Below are positions 16,623 to 26,127 of a stretch of 64,000 nt of DNA, piece after piece (position 1 is the first letter of the stretch; every line of letters starts with the position of its first letter). The translations under genes were made by a program, and so were the position numbers. Origin of the DNA: Gammaproteobacteria bacterium (GTDB lineage Bacteria > Pseudomonadota > Gammaproteobacteria > Xanthomonadales > SZUA-36); NCBI GenBank assembly GCA_024279945.1, contig JAJRRA010000048.1, positions 175,800 through 239,799 of the forward strand, read 5' to 3'. Below the pieces are notes generated by a model. The model saw only the letters and a program-made list of their open reading frames with translations. It was not told the origin of the DNA and did not search any database.

Positions 16623-17108
16623 TCACTGGCTATTGGCAAAACTTTCAAGCGCCTTGCCGCTTAATCGATAGCCAAGCCATTCTTCTTGCGGTTTTGCGCC
16701 AATAGCCTGATAAAACCTTATCGCCGGCTCATTCCAGTCAAGAACACTCCATTCAAAACGACCGCAATTTTTGCTCAGTGCAATTTTTGCCAGATGCTTC
16801 AGAATAGCCGTTCCTATCCCAGTGCCTCTGCAGTCCGGAGAAACATACAAGTCTTCAAGATACAAACCATGCTTGCCTAGCCAGGTAGAGTAATTAAAGA
16901 AGTAGACCGCAAAACCAACCGGTTCACCATCCAAAGTACAAATCAGGGCACTGGTCGTTGATGACTCGGAGAACAGAGAGTCCCTGATATCGGATTCTGT
17001 TGCAATGACTTCACTCTCTGCTTTTTCATATCGGGCAAGCTCAGTGATAAATCCGAGGATAAGAGCAGAATCAGCGACTACAGCTTGACGAATTTCTACA
17101 GCGGACAT
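16623..17108 (-). CDS. GNAT-family N-acetyltransferase (diamine acetyltransferase-like)
   Basis: A 161-residue GNAT protein with the acetyl-CoA binding motif A: LYVSPDCRGTGIGTAILKHL (pattern R-G-x-G-I-G). The start IRQAVVADSALILGFITELARYEKAE, the W-x-x-LDWNEPAIRFYQAIGA segment and overall size match the spermidine/spermine acetyltransferase-like subgroup. The substrate is probably a polyamine, amino acid or small amine, but it cannot be fixed from sequence. It lies 29 bases downstream of the carbonic anhydrase gene, so they may be co-transcribed. Confidence 0.82.
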   Translation of the reverse strand: MSAVEIRQAVVADSALILGFITELARYEKAESEVIATESDIRDSLFSESSTTSALICTLDGEPVGFAVYFFNYSTWLGKHGLYLEDLYVSPDCRGTGIGTAILKHLAKIALSKNCGRFEWSVLDWNEPAIRFYQAIGAKPQEEWLGYRLSGKALESFANSQ

Positions 17109-17137
17109 CCGCTACTCCTGTTGCTATAGCTTTAGCT

Positions 17138-17719
17138 TTAGCTTGCCTGGCCTGCTTCTGTTGCTTCGGGCACCTCGACCAGGCTTCCGGTTTGACAGTC
17201 ATAAATGTAGCCGTAGATGGGTATTTCACCCGGAACCATCGTGCTGTTTCTGATTCGCTGAACGTCAGCTACGACACTCTTGAGCGGATCTGCAATGGTA
17301 AGCCACTCGACAAACTGGCCATCTGTTGTTCCGCCACCCGCATTGCAATCATGCCATCCCGACTCATCGACACGGGCAGTTTTCAGGCTACCCGCCAATA
17401 AATCACTCATCACTTCATTGGTGAAGGTTTCCATTCCACATTCAGTGTGATGTATAACGAACCATTCTTTCGTGCCAAGTAACTTGTAGGAAATGACCAG
17501 TGAACGAATGGCATCATCACTCGCCCTGCCGCCTGCATTGCGAATGACATGGGCATCACCTTCAGCCAGACCCGCATATTTTGCAGGGTCCAGACGGGCA
17601 TCCATACAGGTCAGGATAGCAAACTGCCTGGTGGGAGGAATCTGCAACTGGCCCTTATCACCAAAATGAGCGACATAATCAGCATTTGCCGAGGTAACTT
17701 CTTCTACAACTTTACTCAT
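17138..17719 (-). CDS. beta-class carbonic anhydrase
   Basis: A 193-residue protein with the beta-carbonic anhydrase zinc site: C38 and the D40/R42 dyad in TCMDARL, then H91 and C94 in HHTECGM. It interconverts CO2 and bicarbonate in the cytoplasm. The sequence [20 protein letters not shown] is standard for the shorter beta-CA clade of Gram-positive and many proteobacterial forms. The C-terminal Ala/Glu-rich tail is unremarkable. No CO2-fixation genes lie nearby, so a general housekeeping role is likely. Confidence 0.9.
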   Translation of the reverse strand: MSKVVEEVTSANADYVAHFGDKGQLQIPPTRQFAILTCMDARLDPAKYAGLAEGDAHVIRNAGGRASDDAIRSLVISYKLLGTKEWFVIHHTECGMETFTNEVMSDLLAGSLKTARVDESGWHDCNAGGGTTDGQFVEWLTIADPLKSVVADVQRIRNSTMVPGEIPIYGYIYDCQTGSLVEVPEATEAGQAS

Positions 17720-17810
17720 TTCTCACTCTCCTGAAGGACTTAGATAAAGATCTCGAATGAAAGGATACCGTATTATCAGCCCATTTTTCAGCTATTCCCA
17801 GAAGCAGGAC

Positions 17811-18290
17811 TCACGACTGATTTTCGAACCTGGGCGGCTCACTTTTTCTATTTCTGATAACCACCGTGCCGGCAAGCTTGTCATGCCATCCCTGTTTCCG
17901 TCTGTCAATGCCAACCCAAATAATTCCCAGAAAAAGGGGGAACATGGAAACGTAATAGCCAAGATAGCGAATAATAAACTGCCTGGCAGAAGGTTTTTCT
18001 CCCGTTTTTGCATCGACAATAGTTAAGTTCGTCATCATCTTTCCGGGAGTTGCTGATTGATATACCCAAAAAACGATGACCGCAACGGCCGGCAAAATAT
18101 AGCTGAGCATGACATCCCAGAAACCCTGCACTAAAAACTCATTCATCCAATAGGATCTTCCGTATATAACCAGAAGAATGGGCATGACAATAATCAGCAT
18201 AAGCACTGAGTCAATCAACGATGCCCCAACCCTTATCCAAAATCCCGCATATTCCAGGTTTTGACCATCCACTATAGGTTTCTCCATCAA
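17811..18290 (-). CDS. RDD family membrane protein
   Basis: A 159-residue protein with the RDD pattern: GFWIRVGASLIDSVLMLI holds the conserved Arg and Asp in the first helix, and further helices lie around residues 58-78 and 108-126. The segment TPGKMMTNLTIVDAKTGE is the well-conserved cytoplasmic loop of RDD proteins. Function is mostly unknown; some members affect sodium or osmotic tolerance. It stands 91 bases after the carbonic anhydrase start, in its own small cluster with the DUF805 gene. Confidence 0.82.
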   Translation of the reverse strand: MMEKPIVDGQNLEYAGFWIRVGASLIDSVLMLIIVMPILLVIYGRSYWMNEFLVQGFWDVMLSYILPAVAVIVFWVYQSATPGKMMTNLTIVDAKTGEKPSARQFIIRYLGYYVSMFPLFLGIIWVGIDRRKQGWHDKLAGTVVIRNRKSEPPRFENQS

Positions 18291-18385
18291 GATACAGGCT
18301 TACAAATCACTGGCAGCAAAAAGTACCACGGAGGTTGCAAAACACTTTTTTTCCTACCGCGTGATTTTGTTTTCCAGGGCCTTAC

Positions 18386-18739
18386 CTACGCTGCGACTGC
18401 CTTTGGATTGGCACCATACTGATTGTCTCCAGCCTGGCTATCTTGCACCATAAACACAAGAATGACGATGATACCAACAATCGGAACCAGCAGGATGAGC
18501 AACCACCACCCACTGCGATTGGTGTCGTGAAGCCGGCGAACCGAGACTGCGATACCGGGAATAATCACCGCCAGAGCATAAATAAATCCAATGAAACCTG
18601 GCCCACCCACAAGTCCTTCAATGAACCCAAGTACAAAGGCGATGATAAAATTGAACAGGGCGAACATCCAATATTCCTTCCGTCTTGCTCTCCCGCTGAA
18701 GTCTGCGTATTTCTTAAGCACTTCAAGGTACCAATTCAT
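18386..18739 (-). CDS. DUF805 family inner-membrane protein (YhaH/YhaI-like)
   Basis: A 117-residue protein with the DUF805 layout: N-terminal YLEVLKKYADFSGRARRKEYW, four membrane helices, a conserved VSVRRLHDTNRSGWWLL loop and a short polar tail ending QYGANPKAVAA. The family is widespread and of unknown function. It is preceded by a typical AGGAG-like site (minus strand, just before 18739). It is transcribed in the same direction as the RDD gene, 95 bases apart. Confidence 0.85.
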   Translation of the reverse strand: MNWYLEVLKKYADFSGRARRKEYWMFALFNFIIAFVLGFIEGLVGGPGFIGFIYALAVIIPGIAVSVRRLHDTNRSGWWLLILLVPIVGIIVILVFMVQDSQAGDNQYGANPKAVAA

Positions 18740-18846
18740 GATTTTTCTCCTCTTGTGTTTGCCCCTTTTAAATTGCAGAGATGATTATTGAGAATATTGT
18801 AGCTTTTCCCATTTAACCCTGTTGGAAATCACGGCGTAGCTTCCAT

Positions 18847-19938
18847 TTAAAGGGCTGCACTCTCGTCAAACACTGCGGTCAGTGCCGCCAACAGGCGTTC
18901 CATGTCGTAGTCCGTGATGTCCCCCATGGTGGAAATACGAAACATTTCACTTGCCAGCTTGCCCTGCCCGGCATAAATAACAAAACCACGCTGTTTCAGT
19001 CCATCATGAATTTCAGCGTAACCGCTGTCCTGTGGCAGGCGATAAGAGCGCAAAACACAGGACGACTCGCCGGGCTCCAGCATGGCTTCCACACCGTAAC
19101 GAGCCAGGGCTCTCTCCACCCGGTCAGCCAGGTGGTGATAGCGGGCGTGCCGCGCTGACCATCCACCCTGCTCCTGCAGTTCAGTCAATGCCTGGTTCAG
19201 GGCCAGCAAGCCATTGACGGGCGGCGTAAAGGGGGTTGATCCCCGATCCTGCTGATCTGCCCACAGGGGTAAATGCAGGTACAGGCTGCGTGGAGGCTCC
19301 ACCGCTTTCTCGATAGCACTGCGGCGGGAAACCACGAAGCTCAACCCCGGAATGCCATGCAGACATTTATTGGCGGTTGCCGCGCAGGCCAGCAACGCAG
19401 GAAAATCAAACGGAACAGCCTCGGCGCCGAAGCTGGATACTGAATCCAGCAGCAGGCCAACACCGTGCTCCTCACACAAAGCGGCGAGCCTGGAAACATC
19501 GTTCAGGCGGCCGGTGGTCGTTTCATGATGCACGGCAGCAAGGTGGCTGAAAGTGCCGTTTTCCATTTGCCGGGACAGCCGGTCAAAATCGATAGCATCC
19601 ATCCACTGGTGAGGTGCCGCCTGGTATTCGATACCGTGGATTGCCGCGATCCGACTGATCCGCTCACCATAGACACCGTTTTCCAACACCAGCAGGCAGG
19701 CATCATGCGGTAACAGCGAAGAAAGCATTGCCTCCACGGCCATGGTTCCGGAACCGCCCAGCAGTACCGCGGTCCACACCAACGGATCGCAGTGATAAAC
19801 GTCGACCAGCTTGCTTCTCAAGCGGTCCTGCAAAGTAAAAAAATCGGGTTCCCGGTGGCACAGGTCGGTGCTTACCGTTGCTTTTCGAACCTTATCACTC
19901 AGGCTCACTGGCCCGGGATTCAGCAGGATTGATCTCAT
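18847..19938 (-). CDS. phnW: 2-aminoethylphosphonate--pyruvate transaminase-like aminotransferase
   Basis: A class V PLP aminotransferase of 363 residues resembling PhnW, which converts 2-aminoethylphosphonate and pyruvate to phosphonoacetaldehyde and alanine. Marks are the N-terminal LLNPGPVSLSDKVR, GGSGTMAVEA (phosphate cup), HHETTTGRLN, DSVSSFGAE and the Schiff-base lysine K191 in TANKCLHG. GAGAGG precedes the ATG. No phosphonoacetaldehyde hydrolase (phnX) or dehydrogenase (phnY) is present, and the neighbour is a methyltransferase-like membrane protein. The role could therefore be in phosphonate synthesis or use of another substrate. Fold certain; substrate moderate. Confidence 0.8.
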   Translation of the reverse strand: MRSILLNPGPVSLSDKVRKATVSTDLCHREPDFFTLQDRLRSKLVDVYHCDPLVWTAVLLGGSGTMAVEAMLSSLLPHDACLLVLENGVYGERISRIAAIHGIEYQAAPHQWMDAIDFDRLSRQMENGTFSHLAAVHHETTTGRLNDVSRLAALCEEHGVGLLLDSVSSFGAEAVPFDFPALLACAATANKCLHGIPGLSFVVSRRSAIEKAVEPPRSLYLHLPLWADQQDRGSTPFTPPVNGLLALNQALTELQEQGGWSARHARYHHLADRVERALARYGVEAMLEPGESSCVLRSYRLPQDSGYAEIHDGLKQRGFVIYAGQGKLASEMFRISTMGDITDYDMERLLAALTAVFDESAAL

Positions 19939-19964
19939 CTTTGGATCCTCTCAGCCTATTGTTT

Positions 19965-20561
19965 CTATGCCACGGCCTGATACCAGAGCCAGATGGCACA
20001 CCCCGTCATGTAAATGGAGTACAGCAACTCACCGTGTCGAATCAATGACTGGCGCGTATTCCATTCCGTTTCAGTATTTGCCCGCCACTTAAGGCGGCTG
20101 GGAAACATTGCCGGAATATTACTGCTCCAGGCCCGCCAGTCATCACCAAATATACGCTCAAGTTTGCTGTCCTCATAACGGATGGCAGCGGGGTAGTAAA
20201 AGAGAAAAAAGAACAATACCACCAGGGCGACAATCAGGTCGCCACTGGCCAGCGTAAAGCCGGCAAGAATCAGGAAATTGCCAAGATAGAGGGGGTGGCG
20301 CACCAATGAATAAGCACCCGTTGTCGCCAGCTGTGTGTTCTTGTAGATTACGCCTGCCGCATAAATCCGCCAGCCCTGCCCCATGGCGGCAAGCACAAAA
20401 CCGGCGATAATCCGGCTTTCGCCGGGTACTGCGAAAAGAGTACAGACCAGTACCAGCAGGAAACCGAAACCCTGGCGCGACGCCTCATGGTAACGCAAGC
20501 GGTCCACCAGACCCGCCAGCCCTTTCCGGTTTTCCATTCTCTCGGAACGGTTGTTTCCCAT
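19965..20561 (-). CDS. isoprenylcysteine carboxyl methyltransferase (ICMT)-like membrane protein
   Basis: A 198-residue membrane protein with about five hydrophobic helices and the ICMT/phospholipid-methyltransferase signature TGAYSLVRHPLYLGNFL followed by RYEDSKLERIFGDDW, which bind S-adenosylmethionine and the membrane substrate. AGGAGA precedes the ATG. It lies 26 bases upstream of phnW on the same strand, so the pair is probably one operon. A link to phosphonolipid head groups is tempting but is inference. Bacterial members have few known substrates. Confidence 0.78.
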   Translation of the reverse strand: MGNNRSERMENRKGLAGLVDRLRYHEASRQGFGFLLVLVCTLFAVPGESRIIAGFVLAAMGQGWRIYAAGVIYKNTQLATTGAYSLVRHPLYLGNFLILAGFTLASGDLIVALVVLFFFLFYYPAAIRYEDSKLERIFGDDWRAWSSNIPAMFPSRLKWRANTETEWNTRQSLIRHGELLYSIYMTGCAIWLWYQAVA

Positions 20562-20603
20562 GCAGATTCTCCTCGCATCAAGCGATTGCGCAAGCCATTG
20601 ACC

Positions 20604-20807
20604 TCAACCGCAGCCGCCCATTGTAAATGCGCCCGGTGCAGCAAACCAGACAGAAACGATCCCCACCATGACCATCAGGCCAACTAGTGTACATTCAGCG
20701 CTGCCGATGACATGCCTCTGCCTGCAAGAGGTATCGGCTGCATAGCCCACAATATAATGCTGCTCCAAACGCCTGCCTATTCCTGTGGCCAAGATGATTG
20801 CGTGCAT
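20604..20807 (-). pseudogene. possible remnant of a nucleotidyltransferase gene
   Basis: A 67-residue frame begins MHAIILATGIGRRL, a close match to the N-terminal nucleotide-binding signature of sugar or aminoalkyl-phosphonate nucleotidyltransferases (usually KAIILAAGxGxRL). The following residues do not continue that fold, and only 245 bases separate it from the next gene, too little for a complete enzyme of about 230 residues. A nucleotidyltransferase beside phnW would fit phosphonate synthesis, so it may be a deletion remnant. The rest encodes a short hydrophobic segment and may be chance. Confidence 0.3.
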
Positions 20808-21006
20808 TCAGAGTATTCCGGGTTCGATCAGAGCAGGGCTATTGTATCGCCGGGAACATCGTTGCGGGAGTATGACCAAATATTCTGTTGAAAAGATGCT
20901 ATTAATCTACCTTAATCTCATCACCAAATTGATATACATCATAGGCCATACATAACAAGCACTCTATGCTTGATTATGCAGCCACCCATGGTGAGTTCAC
21001 TTCGAT
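20808..21006. other. promoter-bearing gap between the remnant and napF
   Basis: About 200 bases with no supportable coding frame. It holds the FNR box and -10 element (20929-20970) for nap reading to the right. A leftward promoter for the ICMT-phnW unit must lie in 20800-20930, but I cannot fix its elements. Confidence 0.5.
20929..20970 (+). promoter_or_regulatory. FNR/Anr-dependent promoter of the nap operon
   Basis: TTGAT-ATAC-ATCAT at 20929-20942 matches the FNR consensus TTGAT-N4-ATCAA in nine of ten positions. A TATGCT -10 hexamer lies at 20965-20970. This puts the box centre about 41.5 bases before a start site near 20977, the class II spacing for FNR activation, and 30 bases ahead of napF. 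Oxygen-limited induction of nitrate reduction is therefore likely. I did not find a clear NarP or NarL heptamer pair. Confidence 0.75.
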
Positions 21007-21555
21007 ATGACAATGATTTCACGGGCCCAGTTTCTGCGTGGAGACTGGCGAGGAGACAAACCCACACTTTATCCACCCTGGTCGTGGACCGCCGTGCGAT
21101 TTACGGCTGCCTGTGACGGTTGCGGCGACTGTGTAAAAGCCTGCTCTCAAAATATTCTCCAACTGTCTGCAAGAGGACTGCCCCAGGTCAATTTCGCGCA
21201 GGGGGCATGTACATTTTGTCGGGACTGTGTTGCGGCCTGCCCAAGCGGTGCGCTGCACCAGGACAACAGCCGCAAGCCATGGCAACTCACCGCGAGTATA
21301 TCCAGGCAATGCCTGGCGGTGAATGGAACCAGTTGCGTGAGATGCGTGGAGAACTGTGCAGTCGAGGCGATTATGTCACGGCCTGCCCTGCGCGGACGGG
21401 TGAAGCTGTCCATCGATGAGACAGCCTGCACGGGTTGTGGCGCCTGCTTCGCCACTTGCCCGGTCAAGGCCATATCCATTCAGCCTGCCCGTTTCCGGGG
21501 GACTCAACGCAGCCAACAACCAGGAGAACACAATGAGTCATTTATGCATCAGTAG
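21007..21555 (+). CDS. napF: ferredoxin-type protein NapF
   Basis: A cytoplasmic 182-residue iron-sulfur protein with four-cysteine clusters CDGCGDCVKAC, CTFCRDCVAAC, a variant CVRCVENC and CTGCGACFATC; the third, central cluster is incomplete compared with the other three. NapF interacts with NapA and is thought to help maturation of its cofactors before export. It is the first gene of the nap operon, behind the FNR-type promoter. Its 3' end overlaps napD by 23 bases in another frame. Start at ATG 21007; another ATG at 21013 is possible. Confidence 0.88.
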   Translation: MTMISRAQFLRGDWRGDKPTLYPPWSWTAVRFTAACDGCGDCVKACSQNILQLSARGLPQVNFAQGACTFCRDCVAACPSGALHQDNSRKPWQLTASISRQCLAVNGTSCVRCVENCAVEAIMSRPALRGRVKLSIDETACTGCGACFATCPVKAISIQPARFRGTQRSQQPGEHNESFMHQ

Positions 21556-21799
21556 CCTCGTTGTCCAAACCCAGCCAGCCAGTCTGGCCGATGTTCGCGC
21601 CCGGCTGAACGCCATCCCGGATGCGGAGGTTCTGGGCGAGAACGAGGAAGGCAAACTGGTGGTTGTGCTTGATACGGTCAACAACCGCAAAGCAGCCGAT
21701 ACGATTACAGACATTCAAAACCAGCCCGGCATCCTGTCGGCAACCCTTATTTATCAATATGACGATCAGTTTGAACCCCATTTGGAGGACTCGGCATGA
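21533..21799 (+). CDS. napD: NapA maturation chaperone NapD
   Basis: An 88-residue cytoplasmic chaperone that binds the Tat signal of NapA and holds it until the molybdenum cofactor is inserted. [15 protein letters not shown] is the family's ferredoxin-like first strand, and the segment [20 protein letters not shown] matches the standard core. The ATG at 21533 is preceded by CCAGGAGAACACA, an excellent ribosome site. It overlaps napF by 23 bases and napA by four (ATGA). Confidence 0.9.
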   Translation: MSHLCISSLVVQTQPASLADVRARLNAIPDAEVLGENEEGKLVVVLDTVNNRKAADTITDIQNQPGILSATLIYQYDDQFEPHLEDSA

Positions 21800-24300
21800 G
21801 CATCTCAAGGCGTGAATTCATCAAGGCAAATGCAGCAACAGCGGCAGCAACAGCAGCAGGCATCAGTCTCCCTGCCCTCAAACCCGCCCTGGCAGCGGGT
21901 AAAGATAATATCCGCTGGGACAAGGCGCCATGCCGCTTCTGCGGCACGGGTTGCAGCGTGCTGGTCGGCACACAGGACGGTCACATCGTTGCCACCCAGG
22001 GTGATCCCGATGCGCCCGTAAACCGCGGACTCAACTGTATCAAGGGCTACTTTCTGTCCAAGATCCAGTATGGAAAAGACCGCCTGACCACACCGCTGCT
22101 GCGCATGAAGGACGGGAAATACCACAAGGAAGGTGAATTTACACCCGTCAGTTGGGATCAGGCGTTTGACATCATGGCCGAAAAATGGAAAGCAGCCCTG
22201 AAGGACAAGGGTCCGACCTCGGTCGGTATGTTCGGCTCCGGCCAGTGGACTGTTTGGGAAGGCTACGCCGCCTCCAAGTTGCTCAAGGCAGGTTTCCGCA
22301 GCAATAACCTGGAACCCAATGCGCGCCATTGCATGGCGTCTGCCGTGGCCGGCTTCATCCGCACCTTCGGGGCAGATGAACCGATGGGTTGTTATGACGA
22401 CCTGGAGCATGCAGACGCTTTTGTCCTGTGGGGCTCCAATATGGCTGAAATGCACCCAATCCTGTGGTCGCGTCTGACCGACCGGAGGCTGACCCACGAC
22501 AAATGCAAAGTCGCCGTGCTGTCCACTTTCAGACATCGGAGTTTCGACCTTGCAGACAACGCCATTATCTTCACACCTCAAACGGACCTGGCGATTCTTA
22601 ATTACATTGCCCACCACATCATCAAAAGCGGCCGGGTCAACGAAGAATTTGTTGGCAAGCACGTTAAATTCGTCAAAGGCAACGACGACATTGGCTATGG
22701 TCTCAGACCTGAAGACCCGCGTGAGCAGAAAGCTGTCAATGCAGGCAAGGCGGGCGGTTCATCACCGATTGATTTCGAGGCCTACAAGAAATTCGTCGAA
22801 ACCTATGACCTGGACTACGTTTCCAAACTCAGTGGCGTGCCCAAGAAAAACCTCGAGGATCTGGCAGAGCTTTACGCTGATCCAGACATCAAAGTTGTGT
22901 CTTACTGGACCATGGGCTTCAACCAGCACACCCGTGGAACCTGGGCCAATAACTTGGTGTACAACATTCATCTGCTGACCGGCAAGATTTCCGAACCGGG
23001 TAATGGCCCGTTCTCCCTGACCGGCCAGCCTTCGGCCTGTGGTACCGCACGCGAAGTAGGTACTTTTGCCCATCGCCTGCCCGCGGACCTGGTGGTAAAA
23101 AAAGCGGAGCATCGCGCGTTTGCCGAAAAAGTCTGGAAATTGCCCGAAGGCACCATCGTCGGCAAGCCTGGCTATCATGCGGTCCTGCAGAATCGCATGC
23201 TCAAGGACGGCAAGCTAAATGCCTACTGGGTCATGTGCAACAACAATATGCAGGCAGGCGCCAATCTGAATGAAGAGACCTACCCCGGCTATCGCAACCC
23301 GGCCAATTTTATCATCGTTTCGGATCCTTACCCGACCGTCACCGCACAGGCGGCCGACCTGATCCTGCCCACTGCAATGTGGGTGGAAAAGGAAGGCGCC
23401 TACGGCAATGCAGAACGTCGTACACAATTTTGGCGGCAACAGGTAGATGCACCCGGCGAGTCTCATTCCGCCCTGTGGCAACTGCTGGAGTTTTCCAAGC
23501 GCTTTACTGTGGAAGATGTCTGGCCGGAAGAACTGATTGCCAAAAAACCGGAATACCGCGGTAAGACACTGTATGAAGTCCTCTACACCAACGGCCAGGT
23601 GGATAAATTCCCGCTGCAGGATGTTACCGACGAGAGCGGCAATGTCTATAACAACCAGGAAAGCAAGGAATTCGGTTTCTACCTGCAAAAAGGCCTGTTT
23701 GAGGAATACCGCCGGTTCGGAGTGGAAGGACCCAAGAAGGGTCACGAACTGGGCGAATTCGACAGCTACCACAAGGCCCGAGGCCTGCGCTGGCCGGTGA
23801 TTAACGGCAAGGAAACTCTGTGGCGTTATCGGGCCGGCTACGATCCCTACGTTAAAGAAGATGTAGAATTTTACGGCAAACCGGACGGCAAAGCGCTGAT
23901 CTTCGCCCTGCCGTATGAGCCCCCTGCCGAATCACCGGATGAGCAGTTTGACCTGTGGCTTTCCACCGGTCGTGTTCTGGAACACTGGCATTCAGGTTCC
24001 ATGACGCAACGCGTCCCGGAACTCTATCGTGCAATGCCCGATGCCATGGTCTACATGCACCCGGACGATGCCAATAAACGTGGCCTGAAACGAGGCATGG
24101 TGGCGAAGATCGAAAGCCGGCGCGGTGACCTGACCGCCCAGATCGAGACACGTGGCCGTAACCGTCCACCTCCGGGCCTTATCTACATGCCGTGGTTCGA
24201 TGCACGCAGGTTGACCAACAAACTGACCCTGGATGCGACTTGTCCGATCTCCAAAGAGACGGACTATAAAAAGTGTGCAGTGAAGGTAACACCGGTCTGA
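21796..24300 (+). CDS. napA: periplasmic nitrate reductase catalytic subunit
   Basis: The Mo-bis-MGD subunit of 834 residues. It has a Tat signal [13 protein letters not shown] followed by an Ala-rich hydrophobic stretch and cut near LAA, then a 4Fe-4S site CRFCGTGCS with a later [10 protein letters not shown], and the molybdenum ligand cysteine in NARHCMASA. The C-terminal region [17 protein letters not shown] is standard NapA. Length matches the E. coli protein (828). It reduces nitrate to nitrite in the periplasm with electrons from NapB. It starts within napD (ATGA). Confidence 0.97.
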   Translation: MSISRREFIKANAATAAATAAGISLPALKPALAAGKDNIRWDKAPCRFCGTGCSVLVGTQDGHIVATQGDPDAPVNRGLNCIKGYFLSKIQYGKDRLTTPLLRMKDGKYHKEGEFTPVSWDQAFDIMAEKWKAALKDKGPTSVGMFGSGQWTVWEGYAASKLLKAGFRSNNLEPNARHCMASAVAGFIRTFGADEPMGCYDDLEHADAFVLWGSNMAEMHPILWSRLTDRRLTHDKCKVAVLSTFRHRSFDLADNAIIFTPQTDLAILNYIAHHIIKSGRVNEEFVGKHVKFVKGNDDIGYGLRPEDPREQKAVNAGKAGGSSPIDFEAYKKFVETYDLDYVSKLSGVPKKNLEDLAELYADPDIKVVSYWTMGFNQHTRGTWANNLVYNIHLLTGKISEPGNGPFSLTGQPSACGTAREVGTFAHRLPADLVVKKAEHRAFAEKVWKLPEGTIVGKPGYHAVLQNRMLKDGKLNAYWVMCNNNMQAGANLNEETYPGYRNPANFIIVSDPYPTVTAQAADLILPTAMWVEKEGAYGNAERRTQFWRQQVDAPGESHSALWQLLEFSKRFTVEDVWPEELIAKKPEYRGKTLYEVLYTNGQVDKFPLQDVTDESGNVYNNQESKEFGFYLQKGLFEEYRRFGVEGPKKGHELGEFDSYHKARGLRWPVINGKETLWRYRAGYDPYVKEDVEFYGKPDGKALIFALPYEPPAESPDEQFDLWLSTGRVLEHWHSGSMTQRVPELYRAMPDAMVYMHPDDANKRGLKRGMVAKIESRRGDLTAQIETRGRNRPPPGLIYMPWFDARRLTNKLTLDATCPISKETDYKKCAVKVTPV

Positions 24301-24316
24301 GTGACGACTTTGTATC

Positions 24317-25198
24317 ATGTCTGACAGCCTGGGCAAACCGGCGGGTCGAGCAGCGCCAAAAAAATTGGATCGGCGCCGTTTCCTGTCCGATACGGCAAAA
24401 ACTGGCTGTGCGGTTCTACTGACCGGACTGGGTCTGGGCGCCTATGCAAGTAAATCGGCGGCGCTGCCAGTGCAGGCGCTGCGTCCACCGGGTGCTCGGT
24501 CTGAAGATGTCTTTCTGGGCACCTGCGTCCGTTGTGGCCTGTGCGTACGCGACTGCCCCTACGGGACGCTGAAACTGGCTACCCTCGGTGACGATGTGCT
24601 CATTGGGACACCGTACTTCACCGCCCGGGATGTGCCCTGTGAAATGTGTGAAGACATCCCTTGCGTTGCCGCTTGCCCCACCGGCGCCCTCAACCCGGAT
24701 CTGGGCGATATTGATGACGCACGCATGGGCCTGGCGGCGCTGATCAACCAGGAAACCTGTCTCAATTTTCAGGGTTTGCGCTGCGAAGTCTGCTACCGGG
24801 AATGTCCGCTGATCGGGGAAGCCATTACGCTGGAACTTCGTCACAATCAGCGCAGCGGAAAACACGCACTGTTTATTCCTACCGTGCACTCTGATTCCTG
24901 CACAGGTTGCGGTAAATGTGAACGGGTCTGCGTACTGCCTGAGGCAGCGATCAAGGTCCTGCCGGCAAACATTGCCATGGGCCAGTCTGCCGAACACTAC
25001 CGCTGGGGATGGGAAGAAAAGGAGCGTGCCCATAAAAGCCTGGTCAAGCCGGATCCCAGGCATCGCTACAACCTGCCCGAAGGCATTGGTTACGACAACG
25101 AGGGAGTGGGCCTGATCCAGGATAAAACACAGCTGCCTGAGCCCTTCCCTGAAAACCCGCTCGATAGCCTCAACCAGGGCTCGAAGGAACGGCCATGA
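24317..25198 (+). CDS. napG: MauM/NapG-type ferredoxin protein
   Basis: A 293-residue periplasmic iron-sulfur protein. It has a Tat signal [13 protein letters not shown] with a hydrophobic stretch to about residue 50, then four 4Fe-4S clusters: [35 protein letters not shown] and [11 protein letters not shown]. With NapH it forms a quinol-oxidising branch that feeds NapAB. The region [13 protein letters not shown] is a well-conserved NapG tail. It overlaps napH by four bases (ATGA). Confidence 0.95.
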   Translation: MSDSLGKPAGRAAPKKLDRRRFLSDTAKTGCAVLLTGLGLGAYASKSAALPVQALRPPGARSEDVFLGTCVRCGLCVRDCPYGTLKLATLGDDVLIGTPYFTARDVPCEMCEDIPCVAACPTGALNPDLGDIDDARMGLAALINQETCLNFQGLRCEVCYRECPLIGEAITLELRHNQRSGKHALFIPTVHSDSCTGCGKCERVCVLPEAAIKVLPANIAMGQSAEHYRWGWEEKERAHKSLVKPDPRHRYNLPEGIGYDNEGVGLIQDKTQLPEPFPENPLDSLNQGSKERP

Positions 25199-26127
25199 GC
25201 ACGCTATCCAAAACTACGGACAATCAGCGCAACTGGTGGTTGAGGCAACGCTGGCTGTTGTTGCGCAGGATGTCCCAGTTTGCTGTGCTGGCACTGTTCC
25301 TGCTTGGGCCACTGGCCGGCATCTGGCTGATCAAGGGCAGCCTCAACTCCAGCCTGACACTGGGTGTGCTGCCGCTGACAGATCCCTTCATCCTAATCCA
25401 GTCCTGGCTCGCTGGTCGCCAATTCGGCACCCAGGCATTGCTCGGCGCACTGATTGTTACCGGGTTCTATTTCCTGGTTGGCGGGCGCGTCTATTGTGCC
25501 TGGGTCTGCCCGGTCAACGTCGTTACCGACACCGCGCACTGGCTGCGTAATCGCCTTGGCCTGCGGGGGAACACCCGGATTCAGGCCAATACCCGCTACT
25601 GGCTGCTTGGCGCAAGCATGCTGCTTGCCCTGCTGACCGGTATCGCCGCCTGGGAACTGGTCAATCCGGTTTCCACGCTGCAACGTGGGCTGCTGTTTGG
25701 CATGGGTACGAGTTGGTTGTTAATACTGGCCGTCTTCCTGTTCGATCTGGCTGTCAGCCGCCGGGGATGGTGTGGCCACCTGTGTCCGATGGGTGCTTTT
25801 TACAGTCTGCTGGGAAAGTATAGCCCCTTACGCATTCGTGCGGATGGGCGCGACGCCTGCGACAAGTGCATGGACTGTTTTGATGTATGTCCGGAACCGC
25901 AGGTAATCCGCCCCGCCCTGTTTGGCAAAAAAGACGGCACCGGTCCACTGATCAATGAAGCCAATTGTACCAATTGCGGCAGATGTATCGATGTGTGTTC
26001 AAAAGAAGTATTTTCTTTCGGCACACGTTTTAACAACAAGCAATCGTTCGGGCCGGAACAGGCCGGAATCAACCCATCAACTGAATTCAAAGCTGAACAA
26101 TTCAAGCAGAAGGAGGCCAGAATATGA
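25195..26127 (+). CDS. napH: quinol dehydrogenase membrane component NapH
   Basis: A 310-residue inner-membrane protein with four helices (about 25-45, 70-90, 125-150 and 165-185). It has two membrane-side CxxxCP motifs, [10 protein letters not shown] and [11 protein letters not shown], and two cytoplasmic 4Fe-4S clusters, [12 protein letters not shown] and [11 protein letters not shown]. It oxidises menaquinol or ubiquinol and passes electrons to NapG. Because napC is missing here, NapGH is the only visible route from the quinone pool to NapAB. It overlaps napB by four bases. Confidence 0.95.
   Translation: MSTLSKTTDNQRNWWLRQRWLLLRRMSQFAVLALFLLGPLAGIWLIKGSLNSSLTLGVLPLTDPFILIQSWLAGRQFGTQALLGALIVTGFYFLVGGRVYCAWVCPVNVVTDTAHWLRNRLGLRGNTRIQANTRYWLLGASMLLALLTGIAAWELVNPVSTLQRGLLFGMGTSWLLILAVFLFDLAVSRRGWCGHLCPMGAFYSLLGKYSPLRIRADGRDACDKCMDCFDVCPEPQVIRPALFGKKDGTGPLINEANCTNCGRCIDVCSKEVFSFGTRFNNKQSFGPEQAGINPSTEFKAEQFKQKEARI

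Noticed and set aside
21805..22662. Antisense frame of 285 codons opposite napA
   Set aside because: Lies wholly within napA, no homology, and its codon pattern follows from the napA sense frame.
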